Part shown: positions 1-10,829 of the stretch, in pieces | Numbering within the stretch: the first letter of the stretch is position 1 | How the letters are laid out: the number at the start of each line of letters is the position of its first letter | Assembly (NCBI GenBank): GCA_029962745.1 | Contig: CM057162.1 | Location: 9,178,408-9,242,407 of the forward strand | Direction of reading: 5' to 3' | Length of the DNA stretch: 64,000 bases | Origin: Echinometra lucunter | Taxonomy: Eukaryota; Echinodermata; Echinoidea; Camarodonta; Echinometridae | The notes under the pieces: model-generated | The model's database searches: none | The model's input: the letters and a program-made list of their open reading frames with translations, nothing else | Told to the model about the DNA's origin: nothing | Made by a program: the position numbers and the translations under genes

Positions 1-1258
1 GGCAAATTATCCCCCCCCAGGTGTAAGAACCTGTCTACGCCACTGCCTATACCAAAGAATTTTCAAAATCAATATCCATAAAGGTATATGGCTTGTAGAT
101 GTACGACCTTGATCTTCAAAAGATAATGCACTTTGAAAATCTGATAAATTTAATCAACACAAAACACGTATATATTGCAATTATCTCCTCCACAAACTCT
201 CCACTGATCCATCCTTTCCCATTCTCTGCCCCCCCCCCCCTCTCTCTCTCTATCTCTCTCTCGGACACCCTCGAATTTTCATCAAATAATCTCGCCCGAA
301 TTGATTTTTCATCTCTTTCTTCCTGTATCTATCTCTGTCTCTCTTTCCAACCCTTTCCATCTCTCTTGAACACACCCTCTTGGTTGCTTCATTTTTCACC
401 AACCCCCATATTCATTTCATAAGAGGGGGCTTCAGTATTTTCTTATTTGTGCATGTATACATGTATTACAATTATCACATTCTTTTAAAAATTGCTGGAG
501 ATTACACAATCAATATCAAAGTACACTTGTAGTAAAAAAAAAATGGATTTGCTATGTAATGATTATTTTTCTGCATGGTGATTACAGTAATGTACATGTT
601 AAAATAGGTTCATTCCGATAAAAAAGGGAACTAAATCAGCCTTCATTCATCACTTAAAAGTATAATATATTTTGTTCATATTACTCATAACAATTTTTTA
701 AAATCATATACTCTTTTCACAACTTGCAACAAAATAGAATAGACTATAGAGTTTTACATCACTACCATTCAAATGTTAGTAATTCAAATTGCCAACCTGT
801 AGCAAGGCCCAATGTTATCCTTTTCTACTATAAATAGTACTTGTAAATAAATCATTAACAGAGCTCATAGTCAGATGTTGTGTACAACTCAGGAAGAATG
901 AGCTATTCCACATCCCTTTAGAAGAAATTAATAAAATTAATTAAAATGCAACTGAAAACAGTAATTTTGAAACTTACATACTCATCAGTCAATTCAAATT
1001 ACTAGTACACTGTACTGAATTTATGAAATTTCAAATCCTCAAATGAAACAATAATCTGCTGTAAGAGTTTCAAATAATTCGCACACACCTATGGGGAGGG
1101 GTTTAGGTAAAAAAAAATATTGCAATTATTTGTTTTGTAACTTTGTTTAATGACATTGTAAAAAATTTTGTACGTCAATAATAATCCAAAATTGTTGATT
1201 GCATATCAATCAATTTCAATTGAATTGAATTGTGGGTTGGGCTACTGCTCCCGTCCCC
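1..1258. other. AT-rich stretch without a recognised gene
   Basis: No frame with coding character is visible. Bases 211-262 are a C- and CT-rich simple repeat. The first 50 bases (poly-C, then a segment around GTGTAAGAACCTGTCTACGC) occur again in inverted orientation near 41530-41578, so the left edge starts inside a dispersed repeat. Confidence 0.6.
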
Positions 1259-1774
1259 CCGGGGGGGGGGGGGGTCACTTCCATTGAAGAGTGGACAGCA
1301 TGCGCGAGAAAAAAAACGCGGAAAAAGGGTATTTTTTCAGGGGTAGGCGCGAGAACGCGCGGAACGCGATTAGAGTGTCAAAACGCCAAAAATTTTTAAA
1401 AAGCCCCCTAAACCACGATAATCTAAAATGCAAAAAAGGGAATGTCATTTGCACCGACTGCGGGACCGACTGTAACAAGACCCGTGCCACGGAAAATCCT
1501 ATAACGCCTGTGTAAAACATAATGAGACAGTGAATCATCTCGAGATAAAAACGGCTCCAAACTTTCAATGGACCTACTATCACTGTCAAGGTATGAAAAT
1601 AGGAATATCCTCGTTTAGGGTATAGGGTGTGCAAATCTGGGACATCTGCACAAAATCCGTGTTTAGGGTGTCCTAGGGGCCTGTCCTTGAATCCTCGTTT
1701 AGGGTGCCTTTTTAAGGACGATTCTCGTGGATGCTGTCCACTCTTCAATGGAAGTGACCCCCCCCCCCCCCCGG
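1259..1774. mobile_element. MITE-like element with long terminal inverted repeats
   Basis: The ends are inverted copies of each other: poly-G then TCACTTCCATTGAAGAGTGG at the left, and its reverse complement followed by poly-C at the right. The match runs about 45 bases and continues into a CGAGAA motif. The interior is CG-rich and has three spaced TTTAGGGT motifs (about 1614, 1661 and 1697). Open frames on both strands across it do not look like proteins. It appears to sit within an older repeat whose remnant (CTGCTGCGTACAGGGCC) continues to about 1802. Confidence 0.75.
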
Positions 1775-1802
1775 GCCCGTCCCCCCTGCTGCGTACAGGG
1801 CC

Positions 1803-2999
1803 ATGACTCCTCACTCATTGAGAGACAGATCTCCAAAGCAGGGGTCCAGTGCAATGAAGAGTAGAAGCTGAATTCTTTCTGTTAAAGAAAACAAGATGAG
1901 ATTGAAAATTAACTTGAATTGGGATAAATGCAAAGTACATGTACAAATTATGGACAGTAGGAGCACTAAATACTTACCTTTGCAGACCGAGGTTTATAAA
2001 TCATTTTAGTTTATTTCACAGAACTCAAAATACAATTGAAATTTATACAAAAGAAATTTAGAGCAATACACACATTGAACAATAAATATTGCAACTTGAA
2101 ATTTAATAATAAAAAACAAACTTGCAAATGAAATGAGAGGAAATCAGAAAACAAAATATAGTTTCTGCTTGTATAGCAAAAATGAACAAGTAAAGCTGAA
2201 CAATTATTTAGCTTTAACTAAGCAATACATTTCTTAATGAAGTGTAAGCAAGAAATGTTGGTGAGATATTTTGATCCTGGTGCACATGAAACTCAAGGAA
2301 GAAAAATATTCATCATGCCAGACTGATGAAATTTTCAAAGGAGACAATTATAATAATAATAAAAAAATGTTACAAATGAGTTAAAGAATGGGTGTATTTG
2401 CAACCAAGGCCAATGGCCTTGTAAATGATGCTAAACCCTGGCTGAATATTGACATACCTGTACATGTAGCAACCTTATTAAATTCATGCAGAATTCACTT
2501 ACCTTCCATAACTGGAGTGGTAGACTAACTCATTTCTTGCAGAAACTTTCTTTAGTCTCAGTCAACAAGCAATCATCACCTTCATCTCCAACATGATGTG
2601 GATGCAGACATAAATGCAGTTTCAACCTAGGCATGTTCAATCTGATGAACAAAGTCAAAACAAATAAATGAATGAGATGCTCTGATCTACCTCTCAAAAA
2701 AGAAAATAATTTTTCATCGTACACTGTTGGAGTCTATAGATATCAACGATCCATGAAGAAGTAGAAGCAAGATTAAATCAGTGGTGTAACAACCAGGGGC
2801 AGGGGAGGGAGGGAACGAGTGCCCCCTGAAGGATTTCAGCGGGAAAATCCACCAAACCACCCCCCCCCCCAAAAAAAAAATGAAAGAAAGGGAAAGGAAG
2901 GGAGAAAGGGAAAGAAAGAAGAAAAGGGAGAAAGAAGAATATCGAAAAAAGAGGAAAGGGGGGGGGGCAGAGCCAAAAATTTCCTGGTAAGTAAATTTA
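1803..2999. other. Non-coding stretch with purine-rich tract
   Basis: AT-rich sequence with no recognisable exon. Bases about 2862-2970 are poly-C, then poly-A, then a GGGAAAG-type purine-rich low-complexity tract. A short open frame there only reflects that composition. Confidence 0.5.
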
Positions 3000-3154
3000 G
3001 AATCAGTGGCATAGCTAGGATTTCACTTAAGGGGGCAGTAGTCTCTCCTTCCCTGCACCCTCCCCCCTATGCAGTGTGCTTTGCGCGCTCAGTGTTTTGA
3101 ATGCTTTGTGTACTACCGCCCCCTCAAATGAAATCATAACTATGCCACTGATTC
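3000..3154. mobile_element. Short MITE with roughly 38-bp inverted ends
   Basis: The left end begins GAATCAGTGGCATAGCTAGG and the right end is its near-perfect reverse complement, extended by ATTTCA and a poly-G/poly-C step. The unit is about 155 bp with no coding frame, typical of a non-autonomous foldback element. Confidence 0.7.
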
Positions 3155-3224
3155 TTGCCTGAGTTACTAGAAATTTTGGGCTCCCCCCCCCCCTCCCCCC
3201 CCCCTCCCCCCCGATAACAGGAAT

Positions 3225-3359
3225 CAGGGCTGCGTTTCACGAAACCGTCATAAGTCTAACTACTTGGACATCCTATTGAAACCCGTGTTGTAGAATTAAC
3301 ACGCGTTTCTATGGGATGTCCATAAACTAAGAGTGACGGTGCTGTGAAACGCAGCCCTG
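3225..3359. mobile_element. Small palindromic foldback element
   Basis: It starts CAGGGCTGCGTTTCAC and ends with the exact reverse complement GTGAAACGCAGCCCTG. The similarity continues inward (a GGACATCC block and an ACGCGT/ACCCGT block), so the 135-bp unit could fold on itself almost completely. No coding content. Confidence 0.75.
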
Positions 3360-4003
3360 TTACACCGCTGGATTAAATCATACCTAAAGCTAGTCTCATT
3401 ATGCTTCCTTATGCTGTCTTTGAAATCTGAGCTTACTGTACACACAGTCATAGACCCCCGCCTCGCCCTCCCCGTTGCTTTACACAGCTATACATCATGC
3501 AACAATTTAGGATAACCGATTCGTCAACTCGCCAACACACTATGCATGTAGGTGGGATAAAATAAACGTTGAATCTCACTGTCAACCGTTTTTGCATTGC
3601 ATTTACAATCATAGGCAATCCGCCCGAAAGTCTGGGCAAGATGTTGCGTCGTGACAGGGTGCTTAACGCAATGCAGCGGTAACATGAGCTGCCGACGATG
3701 AAAAGTTCGTGAGTTTATAGCACATTATAGCACATAATTTCATGACATACAGCTCAGGACAGTTCTTTGAAAATATAAAGAAATTAACGCAGATTTGGCA
3801 CAATGTAGAACTCATTATGAATAGATTCTATTTTTTTGACAAATTAGCGAAATTTAAACTGTACTCACCTCTGGACTTTCCAAGGCAAAGGCTGACTTTG
3901 TGCGAGTCAAATACTAGCTTTTATTCAAGCCGTTTTTCGTCAATTTATTTGTTGTAGAAATATGCGTTAAGGACGCGACTCTTCGTATATTTGTTAGCTA
4001 ATT

Positions 4004-4043
4004 TCTACGAAGTGTCGGGTTAATGGACCCGACTTTTCGTAGA
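4004..4043. repeat. Hairpin of 17-bp arms in a degenerate CGAC-TTCGTA repeat
   Basis: The arms TCTACGAAGTGTCGGGT and ACCCGACTTTTCGTAGA are inverted copies with two mismatches around a 6-base loop. The hairpin belongs to a run (about 3970-4130) in which CGAC followed by a TTCGTA-like motif occurs three times on this strand and once inverted. Confidence 0.6.
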
Positions 4044-4693
4044 TTTAACTGGTATATTTCTCAAATGGTGAACCCGACCTTTCGTAAATAAAGGGGGGTT
4101 TTTTTCACGAAAGGTCGCGTTACGCGATCACACGGCCCGACGCGAAGACCCGATGGTTCGAAGTAAGCCATCTGACAAGCATGCCCAAATCTTGATTTTT
4201 TATTTGTTTAAAATTCATGATCACATGTCACTACAATGGGTTTCTTAGAAAACGTTGATTTCATGAATTTATCAATGCAGTTTTTCACGTATCCGGCCTA
4301 GATAACTCGAAACATAGACAATGAAGATCACTTAAATCTCACTTGTAATCTAAGAGTAACAGCCAGTTGACAAATTGGACAAACCAAATACTATATTTTC
4401 CTAACAATGTCTGGTATAACACAACGCCGATATCTGGCATGCTCACATACAAATGTATGAAACTTGTATTTCTCGTCAGGTGCTACTTCCTATATATCAA
4501 TTTGTACAGACTAGACCCTTCTATTTGTTTTGATTTCCAGTTCTCTCTAAATTTATATGTGGGCATCTATGTGGGCGCGTGGATTTCTGTTTTTTTTAAC
4601 CACGGGCACACGTTGGTATAAAAAATGCCTATAGCATTTTCATTTATTTGATGTACGATAAAAGAGCAATGTATATAAAATGCCTTGCTCAAG

Positions 4694-4775
4694 GGCATCG
4701 ATCGAACCCCCGACCTTCGCGTCTCCAGTCAAGCGCCTTAGACCACTCGACCACGGCACCACTCGACCACGGCAC
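4694..4775 (-). repeat. tRNA-derived SINE fragment with duplicated A-box
   Basis: On the minus strand the sequence reads like the 5' half of a Leu/Ser-type tRNA (TGGTCGAGTGG, an A-box match) followed by TCTAAGGCGCTTGACTGGAG and a B-box-like GGTTCGATC. The segment containing TGCCGTGGTCGAGTGG is duplicated in tandem. The duplication and the lack of a clean acceptor stem argue against a functional tRNA. Confidence 0.55.
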
Positions 4776-5439
4776 CTCCTCCAGTGGATGTAGGTGTCCG
4801 TGTGTGTGATACACACACACGCACACACACATGTATTTTACAGTGTGCCCTAGAAAAGGAAACCGGATTTGATGGAAGAAAATTCTATCATAATAAATAT
4901 TTTCTTTCATGATATGTACATGTATTAAAAACTCCGCTTCTCTTTTTTTCATTTGATGCATAACTTATTCACATTTCACGCTTGACTGAATAAAAGCAAT
5001 GTAAATTATTGGTACCAAATATTCATTTGCACTCACAAATTGCACCTTTGAGTTAGTTTCTAAGTTATTAAACTTTAATTACTTGGGGGGGGGAACACAT
5101 CATGCAAACATTCACAGTTTCCTCATTTATAATGATGTAAAACATGAATGATGTATGATAAAGAACAAGTAAAATGAAAATATGCTTGATTTCTCCCAAA
5201 TGAGTTGATAGTCAAGTAGAGAGCCATTGAGCTTTCCTGACCCAGCAGGTGACAAAGAACCAAATGCTCGAGCGAAAAAGGGAACATTAGAGATAGTCAA
5301 GTTATAAATTTGCTGAAAATTAAGCAATGCATCATTAGCTTCAGTGACGATGCAGCTGACCACATGCAGATCAAAGGGTGATTATCGTAACCTGGGCTCT
5401 ATGTATCTGTGTAAATTCACACATGCCTCAGTTCCATTA
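4776..5439. other. Probable 3' flank of gene A
   Basis: A (CA)n stretch near 4807-4831 is followed by AT-rich sequence with no supported exon. If the candidate last exon of gene A is right, this holds its 3' UTR. I found no compelling minus-strand polyadenylation signal close by; the nearest clear AATAAA on that strand is near 4648. Confidence 0.35.
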
Positions 5440-5504
5440 TCAGCTGGTGATCCGCTGATGTTCTTCATCGACGAAGTCACTGCGCTTAAAATTCGCCCTG
5501 TTAC
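5440..5504 (-). CDS. Gene A candidate last exon (cytoplasmic tail)
   Basis: On the minus strand a pyrimidine-rich stretch ends in ACCATTATACAG. Read in the phase used by every other exon of gene A, the next bases give about 20 hydrophilic residues (NRANFKRSDFVDEEHQRITS) and a TGA stop. The phase match is the main support. A longer open frame in another phase exists on the same strand. The exon has no counterpart in gene B within the window, so a different terminal exon further left is possible. Confidence 0.3.
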
Positions 5505-6501
5505 CTGTATAATGGTGATGGACATACCAATAACAAATATATTCTCAGAATAAAAAGTCTTTTCCCTTGTTTGCCCTTTTTTATTCCTGTGATTTTTTTT
5601 ATGTTTATGAGAACTTGCGGGCAACTGACATAAGACAATTGAAAGGTGCCTTCTTCTTTAGCAGTGTTTAGGAAACAGCTATAGAATCACGGCCACTTTA
5701 CTTATTGACTTCTGACGTCATACATTAAGCAATAAAAATGTTACGCATGTCTAGCTAAATAATCGGTGCTCTGATGGATCATTAATTTATCGGCTAACAA
5801 AAGGACTTTCAACACAGAAGGCCAAATTAGTTCCGGCTGTACAGTGGTAATTGGAAATAGGGACACGTTTCATTAATGTAGCGAAATTCGTGTGACCCGG
5901 ATCATATTTTTCAAAATGTCCCATTTAATATTATGTTATTTTCCGCAGTGATCTATGTCATGTATGTAATAAACTTCTTGTAAGACTGCATTATTGAAGA
6001 GTTTTGTTCATCAGTACTTTTCAATTTGGCATCGTCTAGAGTTCTTTCCCTAAAAATTATTCAAGTAAATGTAAGAATGAACAACATATTCACTGTCATC
6101 AATCAGGGGTTCATTGTGGTATACGTATATTATATGAACTTGATTGCTGAAAGTGGTCGTACGTGTATGTCAGAATGGTCATGGTTTGTAGTGAAATTGT
6201 TTTGGATATATAAACTATCGTAATCCAAAGGAGAGTAGCCGGAAAATACAGAAATATATTTGTTTGTAGGAAATTTCTTCTTTGTCACCTCGAAAGATTT
6301 GTTGAACATAATCGATTTGAAACCCTTATTATGCAACCTGTCATAATTGTGTCTCGCTTTTCATTTCATGTTTATGTGCATGAGCCTCATGGGAATGTGA
6401 TCATGCACCACGATTATATATAATTGTATAGTCTTTCATTTAAACTTTGGAGGTGGTTGCTAGAAGTTTATATTTCACACATTCAAGTAATAGATGTATA
6501 T
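5505..6501. other. Intron or intergenic sequence
   Basis: AT-rich, with no exon or repeat that I can support. Confidence 0.4.
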
Positions 6502-6941
6502 ACCTGGCGTCCCCAAAAAGCAAAACGGCGGATTTTTTGTACTTTGCCTCTAAAAGTTATGTAATTTGAAAAAAAAATAAAAATGGGTAATGCATCTTCC
6601 ACCAAAGAGAATGATACCGCGATTATTGATTATATTGAAGCAATTTTGATTATATGCCGGTTTATTAGAATACAGACATTTTATTTTTCATGTTTCTTTT
6701 GTTGACACGCATCAATAGGCTTCCCACAACATGGCATATGAAAGGCCCTTTCCAAAAGAATTCTTCTCTCACCTGTCGCAAAAACTTGCTATTTGAAAAT
6801 GACTGTATTTTATGAAACGGGCAAAGAAGCAAAATAACTTAACAAAATTCAATGATCTTACCCAATTATCCAAATGATGAACAAATATACAGGTAAGTTA
6901 CTAAAAATCCGCCGTTGCCCCTTTTTGGGACATCCGGTATA
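6502..6941. mobile_element. MITE with inverted ends flanked by TA
   Basis: The left end CCTGGCGTCCCCAAAAAG, followed by AACGGCGGATTTTT, is matched in inverted orientation at the right (AAAAATCCGCCGTTG, then CTTTTTGGGACATCCGG). Both outer borders are TA, so a mariner-like TA target duplication is possible. The interior is about 370 bp without coding signal. Confidence 0.7.
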
Positions 6942-8089
6942 GATACATATATAATTTTCTTTGTATTTATGATTTTTTTTTACCAATTTAATTTATGATT
7001 GATTTGATTTTCACTTCATATGCTTCTCTTTTGTTTTTAACCCAGTAATGTAGCTCCCGGAGTGTGTCAGAAAGTGCGATTTAGAAACTCATATTAATTA
7101 CTATCATTAAAAGTTCACTTATTCGGGCATCTCAAGTTATATCTGAATTAGCTTAATAATCCACACATTTGTCATGTTGATAGAGTACAAAATATTTTTA
7201 AAGGGATAACGAAGGTTTATTATGTGCCACACTAACGTGAGGACTAAATCCCCTGACATAACTCAAGATTATCCACTTTAAGAATACCACTTATTCCTAA
7301 GTTGGGTCAGTGTCATCATGTTGTGGATTTGAATGCGTGTAAATTCAATTAAGTTCTCTCATTTTCAGTGGTTAATAGATTAGAGCTTTGTAACTTTCAT
7401 ATATATTGTGGGTGTAAAAACAACTCATTTCGGGCGCATGGGGAAAACCACCACATTAAACACCGGTATGGTAGGTACTGTTAGTCCCTTTTGATTATTA
7501 TACAGCGGATATTCCTATCGGATATTATTTGTAATCATCTGACCATAGTATATCGTTGTTTACTATATTTCTGTCGGAGTTTAGTCATCAAATAAGTGAC
7601 GTAAAGGCTCCATATATCTCCCTATATTCAGACTAGCCTGTAAATGGTGGGTAGCTGATTGGGTTGTAGCCTGCTTGCTTGTTTCCCTCAGAGCTGTTTC
7701 CTTCTTAGTCATGTTAGTTGTTTCAACATATTCAAGTGGATTTGGTACAAATCCTGTTGGAGAACATATGACAATAAATCATCATTATAACTAAATGACT
7801 TTATACGATTCTAATTTTCAATCTAGAATAGAAGATTAGTCCTGCCTAAATGTCTCTATTCTGTAATTTTCCTTTGGGAGTTATTATTCTAGATGTGGTA
7901 ATGTCAGGAAGGGCGTTTCTGGTGCTAATCATTTTCGTTTATCTCCGAAGAGTCGTTATCTGAGATTGGTGTGTGAATGTGTCTCCAGGAAATGTAATTA
8001 ATACGGTCTAACTTGAGAAATGTTACCGTTACACGCAGTAGTTTCAATCCTGGTGAACTAATACTTTAACAAGAACCTTTAACACTCAC
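6942..8089. other. Intron-like sequence between D8 and the candidate tail exon
   Basis: Nothing recognisable. No open frame here follows an acceptor in the phase expected for gene A. Confidence 0.4.
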
Positions 8090-8347
8090 CCATCATGATT
8101 TCAAAAGAGAACTCCATGTAACCCTTTCTGAAGAGTTTATTGCTGAGATTGATGCGCTCTGGCTGTTTCAGAGGTTTCTGTCTTAATTTGTCTTGCCAAT
8201 CATTTTGGAGGAAACCCTTGATATGTAGCGTGCTTTGAGAATCCAACTTAACGTCAAGAATTTCAGCAAGTCCTGTAGTCACATCACACTGTATGGCCGT
8301 CTCCATCTCTTTGATGAAATTTCCAGTTTCATTAACCAGAAGTTCCC
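8090..8347 (-). CDS. Gene A exon: death-fold-like domain D8
   Basis: An 86-codon exon between a TCTCTTTTCAG acceptor and a GTGAGT donor, phase 1 at both ends. It encodes an amphipathic helical segment (starting GELLVNETGNFIKEMETA and containing GFLQNDWQDKLRQKP) with the spacing of a six-helix death-fold domain, including a Trp in the middle third. It is the most divergent of the eight domains, so the assignment rests on position, exon length and helical pattern more than on residue matches. By inference it is a cytoplasmic interaction module at the C-terminal end of the receptor. Confidence 0.6.
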
Positions 8348-10568
8348 CTGAAAAGAGATTAGTGAATTGGCTAAACCTTATAGGCTTTTGAAAATAACGA
8401 AAATATGAAGACACAATTTTGAACTTATTATGCTAATGATATGCCGGATTAGAGGAGTCCATTACAGGTTCTGGCGGGGTCGACCCTATCAAGCATCGGA
8501 GTGGACTAGGTCTCTCCGAGATTGAGAAGTCTGCTCGATGTACAGAGCCGGACTGTCCAGATGATGCAAACCAAAAAATATACAATTGGGAGGACCGTTA
8601 CCAACGCCGGACCTGTGGACCCCTCGTGAAAAGAATACATCCAAAAACCAAAACAACAACAACAAAAGAAACTCGCACGTAGATGGCGTCAATATTCGGT
8701 ACACGAACCGAACGTCAAAAAACGGAACAACAACAGCAACAACAACGTTGCCTCATTATTCAAAATGTTTAAGAACAATACAGTCAGTTTGACACAAGAC
8801 AATGGGCACTTGGACAACCGGATTAACAGGCTTAACTAACCAAGTACCTTGACTAAAAAGAATAGCCCATCGTGTCAAACTGTAAATGTAGAAGAGGCAC
8901 GACAGAAAAAGTATATTTACAAGAACTTTCGATAAATAGAAAGGAATCTACACGAGGCACCACCCACCTAAAACACACCCATAAAAAGCACGTGTTTTTT
9001 TACAAGTTGAATATTACTGTTAAGTGATATAATAACTCGAAATCAATCTTTGAAATAAATTTGCTTTACGTAGGACTCAGTCTGGACAGAGTTATACTGT
9101 TCTTAATATCCTCCGGGAATTTGTTCGATTTGTTGATAATTATGCAAGTTTTTCGAAAGGAATTCAGAGCAACATTCGTCCTCACATGAGGTTGCAGCAT
9201 AAGATTCCTTGGACTCGAGTCTTATTGGAATTATGTATCTCTGAATTGAAGGCACATAATATATTTTATTCTTTTTTGTCCTGTATCTGTTGGATGCGTT
9301 GTGTGACTTGTGTCATTCTCTGTTGTTTCTCTTTGCCTTTGCAACTGGCATATACGAGTTATAAGAAGTTTTTCAACTATAAATTTACAATTATTTTATT
9401 ATTGTTTGTTAACATAAAAACGGAAATTTAGCAGAAACCTTTGATGTTATTTCTTTATGTATTTTTTCTAGTTTTATTTATATCCTTTGTAACTCTCTAA
9501 TGCAAGCTATGTTTGCAGTCATTTAAGGGATCAGCATTATACAAGCCCTGCTTTTTAGTAGATTTCTTCATTTAGAAGTCTGTAAAAAAAATAAGCAATA
9601 CATACCAGTTAATGCTGCATATTTAGGTATATCCTTTGTTTTATAATTCAGGTAATGTAAAATTTATATTACGTTACAATGATTTATCATGTTTGATTTC
9701 TTTTCAAAATTGATGGATAGTTTTTTTTGGGACAAGAAATAACATGAATAAGCTGAATTGAATTGAATTGACAAAACAGGGGAAAGAACTAAAGTCTAAT
9801 CATGATAAGACGATTGAATGATTCTACTTAGTCAAAAGGCAGTATTTGAATGAATAAGAATAAGATTTTTTTTCAGTGTCTTCAGTTTGAACTTGTGACA
9901 AGTCTAATTACTTTCTTTTGTAATACTATCCATTTATCTCATATTATTTCACATGTAGTACTCTACGCGACATTCCAATAAGCCAGGGAGGGAAGAGCAA
10001 TGCTGTTATAAGATGTTAAATTTTGCTGACGTAAAATGAGTCGTAATCTACTCCTCGTGAAATAGTGCTGCATACAGCTTCAAAATGGAGCTTACAAGTC
10101 AGATGCTCATGCGCGATAACACACAGGAATTAAACATGTTCACTAGGAGCAACGTCAGACCTGTAACGTTCCAAGGATTAGCATTGTTTGGAATCATTTT
10201 CTTTACTGGTCGCAGGACAATACACTTGACCAACCCCCAACTCACGCTAGAGTGAAAATCTTTGGATATGACAGTTTTTTCTCGAAATGTGAATATTCGT
10301 CATAGGACAAATCGTGGTAGAGCCAACAATATAAATCCGCGTCATCGACTGCGTTATTCAAATCTGTCCTTTTGATATAGAATATTGTTAATTTCTGCAA
10401 AGAGCAACACCCTCCGATGAAATGGAATGGTAACATTGGGTTTCACTATTAATGGTTTTGAGTTAGATAATATTCTGGGGCATCCAAATCTAGAAAATCA
10501 CTTTTAAAATACATCTCTTTCATTGTTCCAAAGTTATTCCCAACACGGTACTTATCTTACAATATTAC
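8348..10568. other. Intron of gene A between D7 and D8
   Basis: Mostly AT-rich. Bases about 8470-8690 read openly on the plus strand with a Cys-rich segment (CTEPDCPDDANQKIYNWEDR) that looks protein-like but matches nothing I recognise. A degenerate death-fold-like segment lies near 10250-10420. Confidence 0.5.
10250..10425 (-). pseudogene. Possible decayed death-fold exon in a gene A intron
   Basis: On the minus strand TTGCTCTTTGCAG is followed by an open stretch that reads AVDDADLYCWLYHDLSYDEY, then SHFEKKL, and ends at a GTGAGT donor. That resembles the second half of a death fold. In the phase of the other exons it meets a TAA after about a dozen codons, and the frame with the N-terminal helices differs from the frame with the C-terminal helices. 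A frameshifted relic fits best. Chance resemblance cannot be excluded. Confidence 0.3.
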
Positions 10569-10829
10569 CTTGACGTAGTTTTGATGAAAAAGTCTTATAT
10601 CCATTATCGTTGAGTCTTCTGCATAGTTGTCCTCGTTGAACATCATTAAACTCTTGGTTTTGCATAGATTCTTCCCAAGAAGTGAGTACCTGTATGACTG
10701 TCATTCTTTCAGAGCTGCTTTGTTTTACGCCAAGAATGTTGGCGATATGACAGGCCTGATTATACATGATAATATCTTCAATGAAGGCAATGGCATTTCC
10801 GCTCTGAATTCCACTTCTAATAACTGCAC
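10569..10829 (-). CDS. Gene A exon: death-fold-like domain D7
   Basis: An 87-codon exon with acceptor CATTTTTAG and donor GTAATA, phase 1 at both ends. Visible death-fold landmarks in order are an N-terminal helix (NAIAFIEDIIMYNQACHIAN), then NILGVKQSSSERM with the Leu-Gly-Val typical of helix 2-3, a central helix with Trp (VIQVLTSWEESMQN), and a C-terminal RGQLCRRLNDNGY segment matching the usual R-x-x-L-x-x-x-L pattern. The exact subfamily (DD, DED, CARD) is not clear by eye. Confidence 0.75.

Noticed and set aside
99..422. 107-codon open frame on the plus strand
   Set aside because: It covers a CT-rich simple repeat; Ser/Pro/Leu-rich translation without splice context or domain.
1614..1700. 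Interstitial telomere repeat (TTTAGGGT)
   Set aside because: Only three spaced copies, not tandem, and confined to one MITE-like element.
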